Assembly: GCF_008824185.1 (NCBI RefSeq)
Contig: NZ_CP044423.1
Span: forward strand, 571,501-635,500
DNA: 64,000 nt
From: Paracoccus pantotrophus
GTDB taxonomy: Bacteria; Pseudomonadota; Alphaproteobacteria; Rhodobacterales; Rhodobacteraceae
Direction: 5' to 3'
In this document: positions 60,558 through 64,000 of the stretch, piece by piece
Position numbering within the stretch: the first letter of the stretch is position 1
How the letters are laid out: each line of letters begins with the position of its first letter
Program-made: the position numbers and the translations under genes
The notes under the pieces: model-generated
Databases searched by the model: none
What the model was told of the DNA's origin: nothing
The model's input: only the letters and a program-made list of their open reading frames with translations

Positions 60558-63275
60558 ATGCCGGACCCAAGTTCCTTTTCCCCGATGCAGCAGCAAAAGG
60601 CGCTGTGGCTCAGCACCACCGCCTTCACGCTGTGCTTTGCCGTCTGGACGATCTTTTCCATCATCGGCATCACCATCAAGGAGGAGCTCGGCCTGACCGA
60701 GTTCGAATATGGGGTGCTGATCGCCACGCCCATCCTGACCGGATCGCTGGTCCGGCTGATCCTGGGCGTCTGGACCGAACGCTATGGCGGCCGCCTGGTG
60801 TTCTCGTTGCAGATGCTGTTCACCGGCCTTGCCACCTGGGCGCTGACCTGGGCCGACAGCTATGCCGGCTTCCTGCTGGCGGCTTTGGGCGTGGGCATGG
60901 CGGGCGGCAGCTTCATCATCGGCGTCGCCTATGTCTCGAAATGGTTCCCGGCCCAGCGCCAGGGCACTGCGCTTGGCATCTTCGGCATGGGCAACGTGGG
61001 CGCCGCGGTCACGAAGTTCATCGCGCCCTTCATCCTGGTCGCCTGGGGTTGGCAGGCCGTGGCGCAGATCTGGGCGGTGGGCATCGCGCTGATGGGCGTG
61101 GTCTTCCTGCTGGTCGCCCGCGACGATCCCGATTTCGAGGCGCGCCGTGCCCAGGGCATCGCCGGGCCGACACTGGCCGAGCAGTTCGCGCCGCTCAAGA
61201 AGCTCCAGGTCTGGCGCTTCGCGCTTTACTATTTCTTCGTCTTCGGCGGCTTCGTCGCCCTGGCGCTGTGGCTGCCGCATTACCTGACGCAGGTCTATGG
61301 CGTCGATCTGCGGGTCGCGGGCATGGCGGCGGCGGCCTTCAGCCTGTCGGCCAGCATCTTCCGCGCCTATGGCGGCATCCTGTCCGACCGTTTCGGCGCG
61401 CGCACGGTGATGTACTGGACCTTCGGCTTCAGCGCGCTGTTCCTGTTCATGCTGTCCTATCCGCCGACCGATTACACCATCCGCGGCAAGGACGGGCTGA
61501 TCTCGTTCTCGACCGAGATGGGGCTCTGGCCCTTCGTGGTCACGTTGTTTGCGCTGGGCTTCTTCATGAGCCTGGGCAAGGCCGCCATCTTCAAGCACAT
61601 CCCGGTCTATTATCCGAACCATGTCGGGGCGGTCGGCGGGCTTGTCGGCATGATCGGCGGCCTGGGCGGCTTTGTGCTGCCCATCGTCTTCGGTGCGGCG
61701 CTGGACCTGACCGGGATCTGGACCTCGTGCTTTGCCCTGCTTTTGCTGATCGTCGTCGTCTCGATGGCCTGGATGCACCTGTCGATCCGCGCCATGGAGC
61801 GCCGTGCCCAGGGCCGGGCCCTGGACCGGCTGCCGAACTTTCCCGAACTGGCCGAGGTGCATGACCCTGAGCGCACGGTGATGCCGCGCGTGCTGGACGA
61901 CTGGCGCCCCGAGAACCCGACCTTCTGGGCCGAGCAGGGCCGCAGGATCGCCAGGCGCAACCTGTGGATCTCGATCCCCGCCCTGACGCTGGCCTTCGCG
62001 GTCTGGATGGTCTGGTCGGTGGTGGTGGCCAAGCTGCCGCTGATCGGCTTCGGCTTCACCCAGGACCAGCTGTTCTGGCTGGCGGCGCTGCCGGCCCTGT
62101 CGGGCGCCACGCTGCGCATCTTCTACAGCTTCATGGTGCCGATCTTCGGCGGGCGGCTGTGGACGACGCTGTCCACCGCCTCGCTGCTGATCCCGGCCAT
62201 GGGCATCGGCTATGCGGTGCAGGATCCCGCGACGCCTTATGTGATCTTCGTGGCGCTGGCGCTGCTGTGCGGGCTGGGGGGCGCGAACTTCGCCTCGTCC
62301 ATGGCCAATATCAGCTTCTTCTTCCCGAAATCGGAAAAGGGCAACGCCCTGGGGCTGAACGCGGGCCTGGGCAACCTGGGCGTATCGCTGATGCAGTTCC
62401 TGGTGCCCATCGTCATCACCATGGGCGTCTTTGGCGCCATGGGCGGCGCGGCGCAGGAGCTTTCGGACGGCAGCCGGCTGTGGATGCAGAACGCGGGCTT
62501 CATCTGGGTGCCCTTCATCATCGCCTCGACCATTGCGGCCTGGCTGGGGATGAACGACATCACCGATGCCCGCGCCAGCTTCCGCGAACAGGCGGTGATC
62601 TTTACCCGGCTGCACAACTGGGTGATGTGCCTGCTTTACATCGGCACCTTCGGCAGCTTCATCGGCTATTCTGCCGGCTTCCCGCTGCTCATCAAGCTGG
62701 CCTTCCCGGACGTCAACGCGCTGCAATTCGTGTTCCTGGGCCCGCTGGTCGGCGCGCTCAGCCGCGCGGGCACGGGCTGGCTTTCCGACCGGGTCGGCGG
62801 CGGGCGCGTGACCTTCTGGGTCTTCGCCGGCATGATCGCCTCGGTCGGGCTGGTGATCGTCTCGCTGCAGGCGCTGTCCTTCTGGGGCTTCTTCGCGGGC
62901 TTCATGGCGCTGTTCTTCTTTACCGGGGTCGGCAATTCCTCGACCTTCCAGATGATCCCGGTGATCATGCGCAAGGAAGTCGCCCGGCTTGAGCCGCAGC
63001 TGTCCCCCGAGGATCGCCGCCGCCAGTCCGACCGCGAATCCGCCGCGATCATCGCATTCACCAGCGCGATCGGTGCCTATGGCGGCTTCTTCATCCCCAA
63101 GGCCTATGGCAGTTCGATCGCCCTGACCGGATCGGCGATCGGCGCGCTCTGGGCCTTCCTGGGCTTCTACGTGCTCTGCCTTGCCGTGACCTGGGTGTTC
63201 TACACCCGTCCGGGCGGCCTTCTGCACGACATCGAACGCGGCCGCGCCTCTGCCGGCGCCGCCTCCCCTGCCTGA
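60558..63275 (+). CDS. narK: NarK1-NarK2 fusion: nitrate/proton symporter joined to nitrate/nitrite antiporter
   Basis: A 905-residue protein made of two complete MFS halves, about 24 helices. Half 1 (about 20-430) has the nitrate signature FGMGNVGAAVTKFIAPFILV near residue 142; half 2 (about 475-895) has GLGNLGVSLMQFLVPIVI near residue 602. In Paracoccus the first half imports nitrate with protons to start respiration and the second exchanges nitrate for nitrite. The ATG at 60558 follows CGGAG. narG starts 14 bases after the stop. The linker (about 430-475) carries a charged segment. Confidence 0.9.
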   Translation: MPDPSSFSPMQQQKALWLSTTAFTLCFAVWTIFSIIGITIKEELGLTEFEYGVLIATPILTGSLVRLILGVWTERYGGRLVFSLQMLFTGLATWALTWADSYAGFLLAALGVGMAGGSFIIGVAYVSKWFPAQRQGTALGIFGMGNVGAAVTKFIAPFILVAWGWQAVAQIWAVGIALMGVVFLLVARDDPDFEARRAQGIAGPTLAEQFAPLKKLQVWRFALYYFFVFGGFVALALWLPHYLTQVYGVDLRVAGMAAAAFSLSASIFRAYGGILSDRFGARTVMYWTFGFSALFLFMLSYPPTDYTIRGKDGLISFSTEMGLWPFVVTLFALGFFMSLGKAAIFKHIPVYYPNHVGAVGGLVGMIGGLGGFVLPIVFGAALDLTGIWTSCFALLLLIVVVSMAWMHLSIRAMERRAQGRALDRLPNFPELAEVHDPERTVMPRVLDDWRPENPTFWAEQGRRIARRNLWISIPALTLAFAVWMVWSVVVAKLPLIGFGFTQDQLFWLAALPALSGATLRIFYSFMVPIFGGRLWTTLSTASLLIPAMGIGYAVQDPATPYVIFVALALLCGLGGANFASSMANISFFFPKSEKGNALGLNAGLGNLGVSLMQFLVPIVITMGVFGAMGGAAQELSDGSRLWMQNAGFIWVPFIIASTIAAWLGMNDITDARASFREQAVIFTRLHNWVMCLLYIGTFGSFIGYSAGFPLLIKLAFPDVNALQFVFLGPLVGALSRAGTGWLSDRVGGGRVTFWVFAGMIASVGLVIVSLQALSFWGFFAGFMALFFFTGVGNSSTFQMIPVIMRKEVARLEPQLSPEDRRRQSDRESAAIIAFTSAIGAYGGFFIPKAYGSSIALTGSAIGALWAFLGFYVLCLAVTWVFYTRPGGLLHDIERGRASAGAASPA

Positions 63276-63289
63276 CATAGGAGACAGCC

Positions 63290-64000
63290 ATGAGCCATCT
63301 GCTGGACCGCCTGAACTTCCTGAAATCCACCCGCAAGGACGTGTTTTCGGAAGGGCATGGCCAGACCACGACCGAGAACCGCGACTGGGAGGACACCTAT
63401 CGCTCGCGCTGGCGCCACGACAAGATCGTGCGCTCGACTCATGGGGTGAACTGCACCGGCTCCTGCTCCTGGAAGATCTATGTCAAGTCCGGCATCGTCA
63501 CCTGGGAAACCCAGCAGACCGACTATCCCCGCACCCGGCCCGACCTGCCCAATCACGAGCCGCGCGGCTGTGCGCGCGGCGCCTCCTACAGCTGGTATCT
63601 CTATTCCGCCAACCGGGTGAAGACGCCGCTGATCCGCGGCCGGCTGATGAAGCTCTGGCGCGAAAAGCGCAAGACCATGACGCCGATCCAGGCCTGGAGC
63701 GCGATCCAGGCCGACCCCGCGGCGCGCGAAAGCTATACCCGCATCCGCGGCAAGGGCGGTTTCGTGCGCGCGACCTGGGACGAGGCGACCGAGATCGTGG
63801 CCGCCGCCAATGCCTATACGGCCCAAAAATATGGCCCCGACCGGGTCTTCGGCTTCTCGCCGATCCCGGCCATGTCGATGGTCTCCTATGCCGCCGGCAC
63901 GCGCTACCTGTCGCTTCTGGGCGGCACCTGCATGTCCTTTTACGACTGGTATTGCGACCTGCCGCCGGCCAGCCCGCAGACCTGGGGCGAACAGACCGAC
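63290..64000 (+). CDS. narG: respiratory nitrate reductase alpha subunit NarG, 3' end outside the window
   Basis: The first 237 codons of the molybdenum-containing catalytic subunit of the membrane-bound nitrate reductase, which faces the cytoplasm. The N-terminus SHLLDRLNFLKSTRKDVFSE is followed by the FS0 cluster ligands in HGVNCTGSCSWKIYVKSG and by the region WYCDLPPASPQTWGEQTD, whose Asp coordinates Mo in the E. coli enzyme. AGGAG lies before the ATG at 63290. There is no Tat signal, as usual for NarG. narHJI are expected to follow. Confidence 0.95.
   Translation, partial: MSHLLDRLNFLKSTRKDVFSEGHGQTTTENRDWEDTYRSRWRHDKIVRSTHGVNCTGSCSWKIYVKSGIVTWETQQTDYPRTRPDLPNHEPRGCARGASYSWYLYSANRVKTPLIRGRLMKLWREKRKTMTPIQAWSAIQADPAARESYTRIRGKGGFVRATWDEATEIVAAANAYTAQKYGPDRVFGFSPIPAMSMVSYAAGTRYLSLLGGTCMSFYDWYCDLPPASPQTWGEQTD

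Noticed and set aside
59529..63278. A 1,249-codon open frame on the minus strand across narK and narR
   Set aside because: It is the complement of the high-G+C narK gene, with strongly biased Arg/Gln/His/Asp composition and no family motif. The plus-strand narK is certain.

Overview
The window is a 64 kb stretch of a high-G+C (roughly two-thirds G+C) alphaproteobacterial chromosome, almost certainly Rhodobacterales and most likely Paracoccus. The main pointers are a narR - fused narK - narG block with a perfect FNR box (the arrangement known from Paracoccus pantotrophus/denitrificans), an omega-transaminase that matches my recollection of the characterised P. denitrificans enzyme, and CtrA-type promoter boxes in front of genes that serve gene transfer agents (GTA) in Rhodobacterales. 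Coding density is high, and many neighbouring genes overlap by 4 bases (ATGA or GTGA). Genus and species are inference.

Bases 1-9,900 hold a truncated TonB siderophore receptor with its PiuC/YbiX hydroxylase partner and an FMN alpha-hydroxyacid oxidase; a YeiH-type exporter with a divergent LysR gene; and dctA with another divergent LysR gene and a clear palindromic operator. Bases 10,000-19,500 hold a DEAD-box helicase, an Hsp70-like ATPase, a four-gene operon (ankyrin protein, nucleobase deaminase, MFS transporter, GlcG/HbpS protein), a TcyP-like cystine carrier and a D-galactose-dehydrogenase-like enzyme. Bases 19,500-28,400 hold purL, a LysR regulator, murI, and a cytochrome c maturation set (ccmE, ccmF, ccmH) interrupted by an endolysin-holin pair.

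Bases 28,400-41,700 are mostly housekeeping and accessory metabolism: a PaaG-like enzyme, a Nudix protein and a DUF983 protein, a PleD-like diguanylate cyclase, a transaminase, a cytochrome P450 coupled to a membrane hydrolase, M48 and VWA proteins, a Ppx/GppA phosphatase, rlmE and gshB. Bases 41,700-52,000 carry comM, then coaBC followed by a complete suf iron-sulfur operon with two cysteine desulfurases and two extra membrane proteins. Bases 52,000-54,600 hold an octaheme cytochrome c with its cytochrome b partner and tRNA-Arg(CCG). A decayed tyrosine integrase lies directly beside the tRNA. The right end carries an asparaginase with a GntR regulator, a possible 26-codon membrane microprotein, a Bcr/CflA efflux pump, ada, narR, a NarK1-NarK2 fusion and the start of narG, which runs off the window.

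The strongest cross-gene signal is that the only two perfect TTAA-N7-TTAAC (CtrA) boxes I found lie about 45 bases before the endolysin-holin pair and before comM. In Rhodobacter these functions are used for GTA release by donor cells and GTA-DNA uptake by recipients. This suggests that pieces of a GTA life cycle are scattered through the window under one regulator. All gene identities here come from reading motifs and recalled families; no database search was run.
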